A stretch of DNA of 64,000 nt from Mucilaginibacter xinganensis (GCA_026225055.1 JAMFSA010000069.1:57557-121556); one strand, 5' to 3'; positions 18,227 through 27,824 are shown, counted from the first letter of the stretch. Translations and numbers: made by a program. The notes: generated by a model from the sequence alone, not told the origin.

Positions 18227-18700
18227 ATGCCTAAAATCCCGGTTTTAGATTATCTTATTCATCAGTTGGCGGGAACGCTCACGCCAGATATGGAAACAAA
18301 CATGCAGTATCCAACAACTATTTCCCGTACTTTATCAATTGGGATTACCGCCGTAGATTACGGAACTGCTACCGTTGAAATCGCCGCTGATGCGCTGATC
18401 CACGGCAACCAACAGGGTACCGTTCACGGCGGTTTGATTTGCGAGCTTGCGGACGCTGCTATCGGAACAGCCCATTCTACGCTGATGCAGGAAGGGCAAT
18501 CCTTTACTACGATAGAATTGAAAATTAACTTTTACAGGCCTGTGTGGAAATCAAAGTTAAGAGCTATTGCCCGTCCCTTGCAAAGTGGTAAAACAATCAC
18601 CCACTACAGCTGCGAAGTCAAGAACGAAGAAGATAAGATAGTCGCGATGGTGACCAGTACCGTGATGACTCTTCACCAGGAAAAGGCGGTTGGCCGTTAG
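18227..18700 (+). CDS. PaaI-type hotdog-fold thioesterase
   Basis: A protein of about 157 residues with a hotdog fold of the PaaI branch. The central motif NQQGTVHGGLICELADAAIG matches the family HGG-helix with its catalytic Asp, and IELKINFYRP matches the following strand. Such enzymes hydrolyse acyl-CoA thioesters, often aromatic ones. A longer frame begins at a TTG at 18200, but that overlaps the -7 region of element F, so the ATG at 18227 is preferred. It is followed by the dihydrolipoyl dehydrogenase gene 53 bp downstream on the same strand and may be co-transcribed with it. Confidence 0.8.
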   Translation: MPKIPVLDYLIHQLAGTLTPDMETNMQYPTTISRTLSIGITAVDYGTATVEIAADALIHGNQQGTVHGGLICELADAAIGTAHSTLMQEGQSFTTIELKINFYRPVWKSKLRAIARPLQSGKTITHYSCEVKNEEDKIVAMVTSTVMTLHQEKAVGR

Positions 18701-18753
18701 TAATAAATCTTGCCTGTAATAAAACAGGCGCTTATCAATTCAATTATCAATTT

Positions 18754-20160
18754 ATGAAAAATCAATATGATGTAGTATTTATTGGTTCAGGCCCCGGCGG
18801 TTATACAGGTGCCATCCGTTCTGCACAATTGGGCTATAAAGTGGCCCTTGTAGAAAAATATAGTACTCTCGGCGGCACCTGTACTAATGTGGGATGCATC
18901 CCGGCTAAAGCATTGCTCGACAGTACTGAGCATTATCACCAGGCAAAGGAACAATTTATAACACATGGCATTAATTTGAACGGTGAACTCAGCCTGGATT
19001 TCACCCAGTTTATTAAACGTAAAAGCGGGGTAGTAAGCCAGAATACTGCAGGCCTGATTTACCTGATGAAAAAAAACAAAATTGACGTTTATCAGGGCTT
19101 GGGCAGTTTTATTGATAAAACTCATTTGAAAGTCAATTCCATTGATAAGGAAACATTACTTAACGCAAAATACTTCGTGATTGCTACAGGCTCAAAGCCG
19201 TCCTCCATTCCGGGAGTTGACATCGACAAGAAAAGGATCATTACTTCAACCGAAGGTTTATCCTTGCCCTCACAGCCTAAATCAATGATCATAATTGGCG
19301 GCGGTGTTATCGGTGTTGAGTTGGCATCGGTTTATGCACGGATAGAAACGGAAGTCACCATTATCGAATATACGGATTCGCTGATCCCGACCATGGACCG
19401 CGAGTTAGGTAAAGCGCTTTACAAATCACTCGCAAAACTTAACATCAAGATATTACTAAGCAGTAAAGTACAATCTGCCGTAAATACAGGTGAGCAAGTT
19501 TCAGTTAGCTATTTGGATAAAGATGGAAATGTACTTGAAATTACTGCCGATTATTGTTTAGTAGCAGTAGGCAGAAGAGCATATACTGATGGCTTAAACT
19601 TGCAGGCAGCCGGGGTTGAAACAGCAAAAAATGGAAAAGTGATGGTGAACAAACAGTTACAAACCAGTATCCCGAATATTTATGCCATTGGTGATGTAAT
19701 TGACGGGCCGATGCTTGCCCACAAGGCAGAAGATGAAGGGACTTTTGTAGCGGAAGTTATCAACGGCCAAAAACCGCATATTAATTATAACCTGATCCCA
19801 GGGGTGGTTTATACATGGCCGGAAGTTGCTGCAGTTGGTGCTACAGAAGAGCAGTTAAAAGCGCAGGGTATTGAATACCGAACAGGTAAATTCCCTTATT
19901 CAGCCAGCGCACGTGCAAGAGCTTCAATGGATACCGATGGCTTTGTAAAAGTAATGGTGTCGCCAAAATATGGTGAGGTGCTGGGCGTACACATTATTGG
20001 CCCGCGTGCCGCTGATATAATCGCACAATCTGTTGTGGGAATGGAATACGAAGTAACGGCAGAAGATATGTTCCGGATCAGTTACGCCCACCCTACTTAT
20101 TCAGAGGCGTTGAAGGATGCTTACCTGATGGCTTCAGGTCAGGGGGCAATCAATATATAG
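18754..20160 (+). CDS. lpdA: dihydrolipoyl dehydrogenase (E3)
   Basis: A 468-residue flavoprotein disulfide reductase. Visible are the FAD-binding GSGPGGYTGA, the redox-active disulfide GGTCTNVGCIPAK (C43, C48), the NAD-binding GGGVIGVELASVYAR and the C-terminal HPTYSEALKDAY with the catalytic His-Glu pair of the partner subunit. It reoxidises dihydrolipoamide in 2-oxoacid dehydrogenase complexes or the glycine cleavage system with NAD+. No E1 or E2 genes are nearby, so its partner complex is elsewhere. A second, nonsense-interrupted copy lies at 32072-33475. A hairpin terminator follows at 20175-20218. Confidence 0.9.
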   Translation: MKNQYDVVFIGSGPGGYTGAIRSAQLGYKVALVEKYSTLGGTCTNVGCIPAKALLDSTEHYHQAKEQFITHGINLNGELSLDFTQFIKRKSGVVSQNTAGLIYLMKKNKIDVYQGLGSFIDKTHLKVNSIDKETLLNAKYFVIATGSKPSSIPGVDIDKKRIITSTEGLSLPSQPKSMIIIGGGVIGVELASVYARIETEVTIIEYTDSLIPTMDRELGKALYKSLAKLNIKILLSSKVQSAVNTGEQVSVSYLDKDGNVLEITADYCLVAVGRRAYTDGLNLQAAGVETAKNGKVMVNKQLQTSIPNIYAIGDVIDGPMLAHKAEDEGTFVAEVINGQKPHINYNLIPGVVYTWPEVAAVGATEEQLKAQGIEYRTGKFPYSASARARASMDTDGFVKVMVSPKYGEVLGVHIIGPRAADIIAQSVVGMEYEVTAEDMFRISYAHPTYSEALKDAYLMASGQGAINI

Positions 20161-20174
20161 ACAAGGAATGAAAG

Positions 20175-20218
20175 AAAACAGAAAGTCAGCCTTCCTAAAT
20201 TAGCGGCCTTTCTGTTTT
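20175..20218 (+). terminator. intrinsic terminator after lpdA
   Basis: An 11-bp inverted repeat (AAAACAGAAAG / CTTTCTGTTTT) with inner GCC/GGC pairing and ending in four T residues, 15 bp after the lpdA stop codon. Confidence 0.7.
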
Positions 20219-20252
20219 AACACAATCCTGAGCGCATCTTATTGCAAAATGC

Positions 20253-20278
20253 TATCATCAGTGACATCGCTGATGATA
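20253..20278. repeat. perfect 9-bp inverted repeat
   Basis: TATCATCAG, eight bases, CTGATGATA, lying 54 bp before the TauE/SafE start codon and after the lpdA terminator. No T-run follows, so an operator is as likely as a transcript hairpin. Confidence 0.4.
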
Positions 20279-20331
20279 ATAACGCTTTGCTTCATCAGCC
20301 GCAATAACGGTTAACTAAATGAAATAAAAAT

Positions 20332-21081
20332 ATGGGCACCTGGATTTTGATTATGGTTACCGGCATGATGGCCGGAATGGTAAATAGTCTTGCTGGCGGC
20401 GGTTCATTTTTGACTTTCCCTGTATTAGTTTACGCAGGTTTACCGCCAATTGCGGCCAATGCATCAAGTACAGTTGCATTACTGCCTGGAGCTTTGGTTG
20501 GCGCTTATGGATATAAAGAGTACAGAAAGCCATTTTCAGGTGTATCGTGGATGATGATGATGATTTTAACACTTATTGGCGGCTGGATAGGTGCTGTACT
20601 GCTTTTAGTTTCATCAACTTCCGCCTTTGATATACTTGCTCCGTGGCTACTTTTAATCAGTTCATTAACATTCGCATTTGGGAGGCAGGCCGGTAACCTG
20701 CTCCGCAAAACAATAACAATCGGGCCGGGGCCGGTACTCTCAGGGCAGTTTTTTTTAGGGATTTACGCCGGTTATTTCGGCGGCGCTGTAGGTATTATGA
20801 TGATGGCCTTATGGCAAATCTTCGGCCTGACAGACCTTAAAGTCATTAATGCCAACAAAACCTATTTTGTCTTTATTTCAAATATTGTAGCCGTTGCACT
20901 TTTTGTTATTGCGCAAAAGGTTGTATGGCCACAAACCTTGGTGATGATGGTAACTACAATGATTGGGAGTTATTTAGGGACGCGCTATGCAAAGAAAGTG
21001 GACCCGGTTAAATTAAGATTAGCTATCGTTTTTTTCAATTTCATCATTACTGCCGTTTTTTTTTACCGAACTTATTATTGA
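20332..21081 (+). CDS. TauE/SafE family permease
   Basis: A 249-residue inner-membrane protein of the TauE/SafE (DUF81) family with about eight hydrophobic segments. The two internal repeats are marked by AGMVNSLAGGGSFLTFPVLV near the N-terminus and FFLGIYAGYFGGAVGIMMMA in the middle, both typical glycine-rich family motifs. Members export or import sulfite, sulfoacetate or other organosulfur anions. No sulfur-metabolism gene is adjacent apart from a possible link to the D-cysteine desulfhydrase-like gene at 50781, too far away to count. It is convergent with the broken MocR gene. Confidence 0.8.
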   Translation: MGTWILIMVTGMMAGMVNSLAGGGSFLTFPVLVYAGLPPIAANASSTVALLPGALVGAYGYKEYRKPFSGVSWMMMMILTLIGGWIGAVLLLVSSTSAFDILAPWLLLISSLTFAFGRQAGNLLRKTITIGPGPVLSGQFFLGIYAGYFGGAVGIMMMALWQIFGLTDLKVINANKTYFVFISNIVAVALFVIAQKVVWPQTLVMMVTTMIGSYLGTRYAKKVDPVKLRLAIVFFNFIITAVFFYRTYY

Positions 21082-21108
21082 ACATAATGATAAGCGATAC
21101 ATAGCTGG

Positions 21109-22544
21109 TTATGCAGCATAACTCTCAGAAAATGCGCTCAATAATTTTCCTAATTTAACCAAGGCTTTTTCTATTTTATTTTCCCATAGGTTGCAATAAC
21201 TGATACGGATATAATGCTGGTAACCCCCTTTTGGAGGAAAAAATTTCGCCGGGTGCGTATGACACTTCCGATTGAAAGGCTTTTTCCTGAAATCCTGCGG
21301 CATTAATATGCTCTGGTAGCTCCACCCAGATCACTAATCCGCCGACAGGTCTTGTGAGTTTTGTTCCTTTTGGGAAGTGCTGCTCGATCAGATTAGTTGT
21401 ACGAATCAGGTTTTTATGGAGTTCAAGTCTGAATTTTTGTAAATGCCTTTCATAGGTGCCAGAACTGAGTAATTGAAACACAACCCGCTGATCAAAATTG
21501 GAGGTTGATCCATTGTGCATTGATTTAATCCTGCCCACCTCATAGGTAAAGCGCCCGGCTGCGGCCCAGCCAATGCGAAACCCGGGAACCAGCGTTTTGG
21601 TAAAAGAACTGCAATACATTACCCAGCCGTCTATATCATAGGCCTTGATGGTATCCGGACGGCTACCTTCAAAAAATAGTTCGCCGTAAAGATCATCTTC
21701 TACTATCGGGATTTGATTAGAATTGGCAAACGTTGCCAATGACTTTTTTCCCTCAGTACTAATACTTGCACCGTCGGGATTATTAAAATTACTAACCAAT
21801 ACACAGGCTTTGATGGCCAATTTTTGACAGATTTCTTTAACATCATCCACCGAGATGCCGGTTTCAGGATGCGACGGTATGGTCGCAATTTTCAGGTCCA
21901 GCGATTCCAAAACCTGCATAATACCATAATAACAAGGGTCTTGTACCAGCACTATGTCGCCTGGTTTGGTTACAGCCTTTAAGCAGCATAAGATAGCTTC
22001 TGTTGCACCATTGGTAATGATCAATTCATCGGCATGGGTTGAACCTTTCCAATGGAACGATCTTTTTGCGATCTCCTGGCGTAATCCCCAATTTCCCATG
22101 TGGCTTTCCAATTTCAGATAATCGCCACTAATATCTCTCGATGTCTGCTGAATCGCACGCTTGATGCTATTGAAAGGGAGTAGCCTGTCATCAGGCAAGG
22201 CATTGGCAAAAGTCACAAAGTCTCTGCTCGTACCATTAACGCGTAACTTTTTCAGCAACTGATCAATATGCACGCTCCTTTCTGACAACGAAGCCGGCAA
22301 AGTCCTTGGTAAAGGAAGCTTTTTGCAAATCTTATGATTAACAAAATAGCCGGATTTTTCCCTTTGAAATAACCAGGCCCTTATCCATTAAATAATTGAA
22401 GGCCTGCAACACCGTGCCAATGCTTAAACCGTTTTCTTTATGTAAAACCCTTACGGATGGCAGTTTATCTTCAGCCTTATAAATTCCGCTGGCGATCACG
22501 GATCCGATCTTGTTTGCAAAGGTGATATAAGCAGGCTCTTTCAT
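21109..22544 (-). pseudogene. second MocR/GntR-aminotransferase regulator, two frameshifts
   Basis: Three frames join into one MocR protein of about 478 residues: winged helix (22544-22338: KLPSVRVLHKENGLSIGTVLQ), linker and aminotransferase domain (22300-21176: VSNFNNPDG, CSSFTKTLVPGFRIGW) and C-terminus (to 21109: GYQHYIRISYCNLW). The frame is lost at an A5 run near 22356-22360 (removing one A restores KSGYFVNHK) and at the A4G5 run near 21229-21237 (removing one base restores SSKGGYQHYIR). Both lie in homopolymers, so a sequencing error or slippage is possible. It is not the same gene as the MocR at 3287-4693 but a paralogue. It lies convergent with TauE/SafE; the nitrilase gene lies upstream on the same strand. 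Confidence 0.8.
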
Positions 22545-22771
22545 GGTATAAAGACAATCTGTTATAGTTAGTTAATCGAAATAAAAATCTGTTTTTTTTC
22601 GAACAAAAAAATCCTTATTCCAACAACTGCCTATAGAAAGTTCATGAAATAGACATCAAAACAAAGATAACGTTAATCAAATCTAATTAAAATAGAAATC
22701 TGCACGCCAAAATCAGGAATACCTCACGAACGTCTGACGCCGTTTTACAAATACTTTTTTGATAGCCGTTT

Positions 22772-23731
22772 TTATTCCTTTTCGCCCGTCGGGAGCCACA
22801 CTACCGTCTGTTCTGATTCATGAGCTTTTCCTATAATATCAGCGTACAGGTCAGGCCGCCTTGCCTTTATATATCTGTATCCACCAGCTTGATTAAGTTT
22901 TTCCGGTGTAATGGTTGTAGTCACGAAACTGTCGTCAAATGTGCGGCACTCTGCAAGTATATCTCCAAAAGGATCGATAATCATAGAACATCCATTTTTT
23001 AATTGATCGTGATCCATACCAATTGGATTGGAGAAAACCACATAAATACCATTATCATAAGCCCTTGCTGGCAGCCATTTCATTAGCCAGGACCTCCCTT
23101 TCATTCCGTCGAATTCTAAACGTAAAGAAGTTGGATCAGCCTCCCGGTTTTCCCAAAGCTTGGGGTCAACAAAACCGGCACCTGGTCTTGGAGACGGTGT
23201 ACACATTGTAGCATGTGGCATAAAAATAATATCTGCGCCTAACAGCTTTGTTGCCCTTACATTTTCTATAATGTTGTTATCATAGCAAATTAAAATCCCA
23301 CATTTCCAACCAAGCAATTCAAAGACGCAATAACTGTTCCCTGCCGTTAAATGTGGGTTTATGAAAGGATGTAATTTCCTGAATTTTGCTACCAATCCAT
23401 TTTTACCTACACACACATAAGATTTAAATAAATTATTATTAGCATCCTTCTCAAAGAGGCCCGCCAAAATGACGATGTTATTTCTTTGTGCTATTTCAAT
23501 TAATTTAATAATGCTTTCCCCAGTTGGAATAGGTTCAGCCAGTTCAAGCATTTGCTCTTTTGGCAAATGCATTGCAAAAGTGTAACCAGTAATGGAGCAT
23601 TCATGAAAAGCAATTATGTTTGAGCCTTCGGCGGACGCTTTTTGAGAAAGCTTCTCGATAATTGAAAGATTATAAGCTTTGTCCGCATTTTTATGCTCAA
23701 ATTGAGCAGTTGAGATTTTAATTTTGTCCAT
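22772..23731 (-). CDS. carbon-nitrogen hydrolase (nitrilase superfamily)
   Basis: A 319-residue member of the nitrilase superfamily with the catalytic triad in order: Glu44 (IAFHECSITGY), Lys119 (KFRKLHPF) and Cys149 (GILICYDNNI). Most such proteins are amidases or N-carbamoyl hydrolases; the length and absence of extra domains allow no closer call. The promoter is visible: a perfect -7 box TATTTTTG at 23751-23758, some 20 bp before the ATG. The upstream AraC gene ends 35 bp before this start codon on the same strand, so the promoter lies between them and the AraC protein is a candidate regulator. Confidence 0.85.
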   Translation of the reverse strand: MDKIKISTAQFEHKNADKAYNLSIIEKLSQKASAEGSNIIAFHECSITGYTFAMHLPKEQMLELAEPIPTGESIIKLIEIAQRNNIVILAGLFEKDANNNLFKSYVCVGKNGLVAKFRKLHPFINPHLTAGNSYCVFELLGWKCGILICYDNNIIENVRATKLLGADIIFMPHATMCTPSPRPGAGFVDPKLWENREADPTSLRLEFDGMKGRSWLMKWLPARAYDNGIYVVFSNPIGMDHDQLKNGCSMIIDPFGDILAECRTFDDSFVTTTITPEKLNQAGGYRYIKARRPDLYADIIGKAHESEQTVVWLPTGEKE

Positions 23732-23766
23732 AATTACATTGTTTATTAGACAAAAATACTTTGTAA

Positions 23767-24642
23767 CTATTTTGATAAATTGTACAAACCCGACATCAGT
23801 TTTTGTGCTGATTTAAATTCCATGAAATTGATTGCTAACCTGCTGGTGTCGTTCAAATACTGAGTTGGGGTTATCCCGGTATACTTCCTAAACTCTTTGA
23901 TTAAATGTGATTGGTCAGAATAGCCAGCTTCGTAGCATAACGCAGTTATATTGCAGTCCCCTGATTTATTTTTTAACAGTTTTAAAAAGCTATGAAGTTT
24001 CACGATGTTTCCAAATTTTTTGGGGGTTATCCCTATGCTTTCACCAAAGGCTCTTTCAATATGCCTTTCGGTGTAACCTACGTGGTTCACCAGCTGTTTA
24101 ACTGTGATTGACCCTTTGTATTTAACAATAAAATTTAGTGAGGGTAGGATTAAACTTTGATTTGATAGTGAGTGTTTAGGTACCAATTCAAGAAAGAATT
24201 CGTTGACAACATTTATTTTGGCTTCTATATTGATGTTGTAAGATAATTTCTCCTGAAGTATAAAAGATTGCAAACCAAAAATATCCTCCGTCCTTATAAT
24301 TTTGTCGTTTACATAATTAGCGGATATTCCTAATAGTCCGTTCAAGCCTGAAGGTTGAAAAACAACTATCAATAAAGATGTTTCATTCATCAATTGCAAA
24401 TCTTTAAATTCACTTAGTTGCCCGTAAATGAATGAGTTTGGCAAACAGTTTAAACTATTGTCTTTTTTCACTTCGACAATAACACTGTTTTTAAAACAAA
24501 CAACCAAACCGGTGTTACCATCAGAAAATAAGCGAAGTTTTTTAATGGTTTGCCCTTTACTTTCTAAAAAAAGATAGTGTTTTATATAGGGCAACAATTT
24601 TTTCGAAGGCAATATTTGCATAGTCTTTTTTTTTAACTGCAA
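23767..24642 (-). CDS. AraC-family transcriptional regulator
   Basis: A 291-residue regulator. The N-terminal two thirds form a sensor domain of the kind often annotated DUF6597 (PSKKLLPYIKHYLFLESKG ... VVVFQPSGLNGLLGI); the C-terminal third is an AraC double helix-turn-helix (VKQLVNHVGYTERHIERAFGE and NITALCYEAGYSDQSHLIKEF). It stands directly upstream of the nitrilase gene on the same strand and may activate it. The ATG choice is uncertain by six residues (MQLKKKTMQIL has two). Confidence 0.8.
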   Translation of the reverse strand: MQLKKKTMQILPSKKLLPYIKHYLFLESKGQTIKKLRLFSDGNTGLVVCFKNSVIVEVKKDNSLNCLPNSFIYGQLSEFKDLQLMNETSLLIVVFQPSGLNGLLGISANYVNDKIIRTEDIFGLQSFILQEKLSYNINIEAKINVVNEFFLELVPKHSLSNQSLILPSLNFIVKYKGSITVKQLVNHVGYTERHIERAFGESIGITPKKFGNIVKLHSFLKLLKNKSGDCNITALCYEAGYSDQSHLIKEFRKYTGITPTQYLNDTSRLAINFMEFKSAQKLMSGLYNLSK

Positions 24643-24753
24643 CTAGTCGTAAAATATAAGTATGTTATCAGGGAGTATGTCAACTCTTTTATAAAGAGTC
24701 TACTTTCCTTCAAATTTTATAGCATGCAATAGAGGTGCTTTCAATGTAGGGCA

Positions 24754-25542
24754 TCACTCACGGGCAACAGTCAGGATCTTGCGTACATGGCTTTCATCAG
24801 TTAGGCCGAACTCGGCTGCAATCTGTTTTAAATTTTGATTGCCGCTTTTAAGTCGCTGTTTAATTAGCGATTTACGATAGCTATTTATATAGGCTCTTAA
24901 GGTGATCCCGGTATTCCTTTTGAAGTATGGACCAACGTAATCAGCTGTAGTGTTGAATTGGGCTGCAATGACCGGTGAACGAAGTTTTTCGGGTGTGTAG
25001 ATGTGTTTATGCAGATAACAGAAAACTGCTTGCATGTCGCGGCTGCGGTTTATCGTGATTTTAAGTTCAGGCATGTTCCGCTGAAGCAAAATAGCAAGCG
25101 CCAGAATTTGGAACCAAATGAGCTGTTCATTCAAAAAAAGATCATCCTTTAAACTAAAAATCACCCCGATGATCTGTTCTGCGATTATCTGGTCGGCAGC
25201 GTGCAGGCAAAAGACTGAAAAATGTGTTTCCCTGCTTTTAATAAGGTATTCCAATTGTTGCATCCCATAAGATGATCCGGATTGATGAATCTGAACATCA
25301 GTAAATTTGATATAAACGAATTTGGTCAGGTTTTCTATCTCAAAGTAATGTTCCTCATCGGGGCCGATCAGGAAGATGTTACCGGTTTTGTAAGGGACTT
25401 TATTTTCGTTAATGATATGTATTCCGCTACCCTGCTTTATAAAAATTAGCTCGTAATGGTTATGTCGATGCGGGAGATGTGGCCAAACAATTTCTTCAAA
25501 TTCAGATATGACCAAAGGCTGAAATTGTTTATAGCGTTGCAT
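24754..25542 (-). CDS. AraC-family transcriptional regulator, cupin sensor
   Basis: A 262-residue regulator with a cupin-type sensor (WPHLPHRHNHYELIFIKQG, VPYKTGNIFLIGPDEEHYF) and an AraC DNA-binding domain (VIAAQFNTTADYVGPYFKR and LKQIAAEFGLTDESHVRKIL). It is divergent from the PRISE-like reductase at 25625 across 82 bp and is its likely regulator. The sequence ends soon after the second helix-turn-helix, which is slightly short for the family but complete. Confidence 0.8.
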   Translation of the reverse strand: MQRYKQFQPLVISEFEEIVWPHLPHRHNHYELIFIKQGSGIHIINENKVPYKTGNIFLIGPDEEHYFEIENLTKFVYIKFTDVQIHQSGSSYGMQQLEYLIKSRETHFSVFCLHAADQIIAEQIIGVIFSLKDDLFLNEQLIWFQILALAILLQRNMPELKITINRSRDMQAVFCYLHKHIYTPEKLRSPVIAAQFNTTADYVGPYFKRNTGITLRAYINSYRKSLIKQRLKSGNQNLKQIAAEFGLTDESHVRKILTVARE

Positions 25543-25624
25543 ATAGCAAATTTACCGAATCATATCGGAATTTTACTCAAGTATCGACCAATCAATAGCC
25601 AACTTTGTATCAAAAACAAGATTT

Positions 25625-26674
25625 ATGCAAAAAACAGCTTTAGTGGTTGGAGCAAATGGTGTAATTGCTTCTAACCTGATCAATCATTTATTAGAATTGG
25701 GTGACTGGGAGGTAATTGGTCTCTCACGCCGAGGCGGAAATGACGATGGAAAATTAAAATATATCAACGTAGATCTGCTCGATAAAGAGCAATGTACAGC
25801 TAAACTTAGCAGCCTGATCATGGTTACGCACATATTTTACGCCGCTTTCCAAGACATGCCCACATGGGCGGAATTGGTGCCGCCAAATCTGGCGATGCTG
25901 GTAAATGTAGTGGATACAGTAGAACCTATTGCTCCCTGCCTGCAACATATCAGCTTAATGCAGGGCTATAAGGTTTATGGTGCGCATCTGGGCCCTTTTA
26001 AAACGCCTGCCAAAGAAAGTGATGGCGGCCATATGCCTCCCGAATTCAATATTGACCAGCAAGAGTTCTTAGCGCAACGGCAACAAGGCAAACAATGGAG
26101 CTGGTCAGCCATACGGCCTTCGGTAGTTGCAGGAACGGCTTTAGGCAACCCTATGAATTTGGTTTTGGTGATCGCTGTTTATGCGGCTATTTCTAAGGCA
26201 TTAGGTATTCCGCTACGCTTCCCTGGTAAGCTGGGCGCTTATGATAAGTTGATGGAAATGACTGATGCAGGCCTGCTGGCGAAAGCTACCGTTTGGGCGG
26301 CTACACAACCGCAGTGTGCCAACCAATCGTTCAATATTACCAACGGTGACTTATTTCGCTGGAATGATCTTTGGCCCAAAATAGCGGGTTATTTTGCAAT
26401 GGAGGTAGCTCCTCCGCTTCAGATGTCATTGCAAATAGTGATGGCTGATAAGGAAGCTTTATGGACAAGAATGCGGAACAAATATGGATTGACCGGCAGT
26501 TATCAGGAAGTGTCTTCCTGGCCTTTTGGAGATGCTGTTTTTTCTTGGGATTATGATTTCTTTGGCGATGGCAGCAAAGCCCGGCGTTTAGGATTTCATG
26601 AATTTATCGATACTGAATCTATGTTCTACAGTTTGTTTGATGAATTAAAAGCGAAGAAAATTATACCTGAATAA
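25625..26674 (+). CDS. PRISE-like SDR (progesterone 5-beta-reductase / iridoid synthase type)
   Basis: A 349-residue NAD(P)H-dependent SDR resembling the plant and bacterial PRISE group, which reduces activated C=C bonds. Family features: VVGANGVIASNLINHL (Rossmann glycine loop), GLSRRGG, MQGYKVYG with the conserved lysine, WSWSAIRPSVVAG, the long C-terminal part FNITNGDLFRWNDLWP and the terminal KKIIPE. The group's NFYY motif with the catalytic tyrosine is altered to EFNID. The activity may be changed or lost. It is divergent from an AraC gene; a -7-like CAACTTTG lies at 25600-25607. Confidence 0.75.
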   Translation: MQKTALVVGANGVIASNLINHLLELGDWEVIGLSRRGGNDDGKLKYINVDLLDKEQCTAKLSSLIMVTHIFYAAFQDMPTWAELVPPNLAMLVNVVDTVEPIAPCLQHISLMQGYKVYGAHLGPFKTPAKESDGGHMPPEFNIDQQEFLAQRQQGKQWSWSAIRPSVVAGTALGNPMNLVLVIAVYAAISKALGIPLRFPGKLGAYDKLMEMTDAGLLAKATVWAATQPQCANQSFNITNGDLFRWNDLWPKIAGYFAMEVAPPLQMSLQIVMADKEALWTRMRNKYGLTGSYQEVSSWPFGDAVFSWDYDFFGDGSKARRLGFHEFIDTESMFYSLFDELKAKKIIPE

Positions 26675-26802
26675 AACACCCACGGTTCAATAAATTGTTG
26701 TAGGTAGTATAAACACCTCAGCAGGCACCGTTTTTAAAATGCAACGGATATGTTGATTTGATGAGCCGCTCGAATGGTGCCGTGTATAATAAAATCGTTT
26801 TT

Positions 26803-26836
26803 TTCGTATCGGGAAGAATTAGCTTCCCAATACGAA
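26803..26836. repeat. 14-bp inverted repeat
   Basis: TTCGTAT-C-GGGAAG, six-base loop, CTTCCC-A-ATACGAA, with a single C/A mismatch. No T-run follows on either strand, so it is not a standard terminator. It lies in the 258-bp gap after the reductase gene. Confidence 0.5.
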
Positions 26837-26932
26837 GAAATACTCAATCTCTGCGGTGGTTCAGGTATTATTTTGAAATAGGTTCAATAAAAAAAAATCA
26901 ACTACTTATCTGTCAAATTCGCTGATAGTAGA

Positions 26933-27215
26933 TCACCTTTTTATGCCCTCAAGAAATCGCGCCCAGGTTATTTTTCCAAATTTTGAATCAGGAACCAAAT
27001 TGGCACCCGTACGGAACCGGAATTCACGAGGCTGAGTAGCATCAACCATGTGAAGCTGTTGTTGGCTACTAATAGCATTTAGATAATCAGCGGTCATATG
27101 TTCAAGTCCCATAATTTCCGGGCCACCTACAGTAGTTATCACCCTGCTTGCTTTTGCTGACAGTATCGCTAATAACATTTCGGCAAGTTCGGGTACCGCG
27201 ATGGTTTGGAATTTC
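26933..27215 (-). pseudogene. C-terminal fragment of a NAD(P)-binding SDR (NmrA-like)
   Basis: About 93 residues match the C-terminal third of an atypical SDR: FQTIAVPELAEMLLAIL, the RVITTVGGPEIMGLEHMTADYL strand-helix and the ending GKITWARFLEGIKR. The Rossmann half with the nucleotide-binding loop is absent. Upstream, on the same strand, the sequence changes abruptly into a CheB fragment, so the gene has lost its 5' part by deletion. Confidence 0.6.
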
Positions 27216-27480
27216 AGCCCCGAGTCTGGCCGGTTTCAATAGCCGATTCCGGCATAGAAGGGTGCTGCGCGGTTGCAGGTAACTGCGCAATGGTAATCCC
27301 GCCATGCGGATTGATCTGAGAGGGACCCAATGAGCCGTCGCTGTCGAGTCTCCTGAAAGGATCACGCTGATGGCGCTCCTGCCCAAATCTTTCGCCATGG
27401 AATAGGAATAGAATAACATGTCCACCGCTTTATTGACGGTTTCGATCTGCGCGTCGAGCCCTTAAGACCACACGGCTTTT
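27215..27480 (-). pseudogene. cheB: fragment of a CheB-type methylesterase domain
   Basis: Two overlapping frames encode a piece of a CheB methylesterase domain: VNKAVDMLFYSYSMAKDLG, SAISVILSG and, after a one-base shift near 27345, DSDGSLGPSQINPHGGITIA followed by MPESAIETG. The order and spacing follow the C-terminal half of CheB, including the SGDGSDG-like turn. Its N-terminal catalytic part is missing and no chemotaxis genes lie nearby. The fragment abuts the SDR fragment at about 27215. Confidence 0.6.
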
Positions 27481-27824
27481 AGCAGTTGTGTAAACGAGGC
27501 ATTTTAATAGGGTTTCTCGGCAATCACTTGCAAGAAGCGACTTTCTTTAGTATCAATGTTTAAAATATGATCGCAGGTATTTTACTTTAACACCCAATAG
27601 GTATCAACTTTTAAAATTATTACATCGGTTAAGGTAATTTAATTGTTTTATCCTAATCTAACTTCTTCTGAAGGTATTATTAAACACAGCATTTTCCAGC
27701 CATAACCTTAAGATTTCAAGCGAAGAAATGACTGGTTCGGGAACGGGTTAGTCCACTTGGGCTATTTGTTGGTTGGAGACGGGTCTATTAAACAATACTT
27801 TCGATAAACGCTAAAAAAAACACG
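27481..27824. other. 344-bp intergenic stretch, no gene recognised
   Basis: Low-complexity A/T-rich sequence between the CheB fragment and the deleted epoxide hydrolase. No frame with family resemblance and no strong hairpin was seen; it probably holds the promoter of the 27825 gene. Confidence 0.4.

Noticed and set aside
20253..20278. The perfect inverted repeat before TauE/SafE as a terminator.
   Set aside because: There is no T-run and a better terminator lies upstream at 20175-20218; kept only as a repeat.
22557..22590. CTGTTATAGTT and a later CTGT upstream of the second MocR gene as another bipartite element.
   Set aside because: The two CTGT boxes are 30 rather than 24 bp apart and the orientation points away from the MocR gene.
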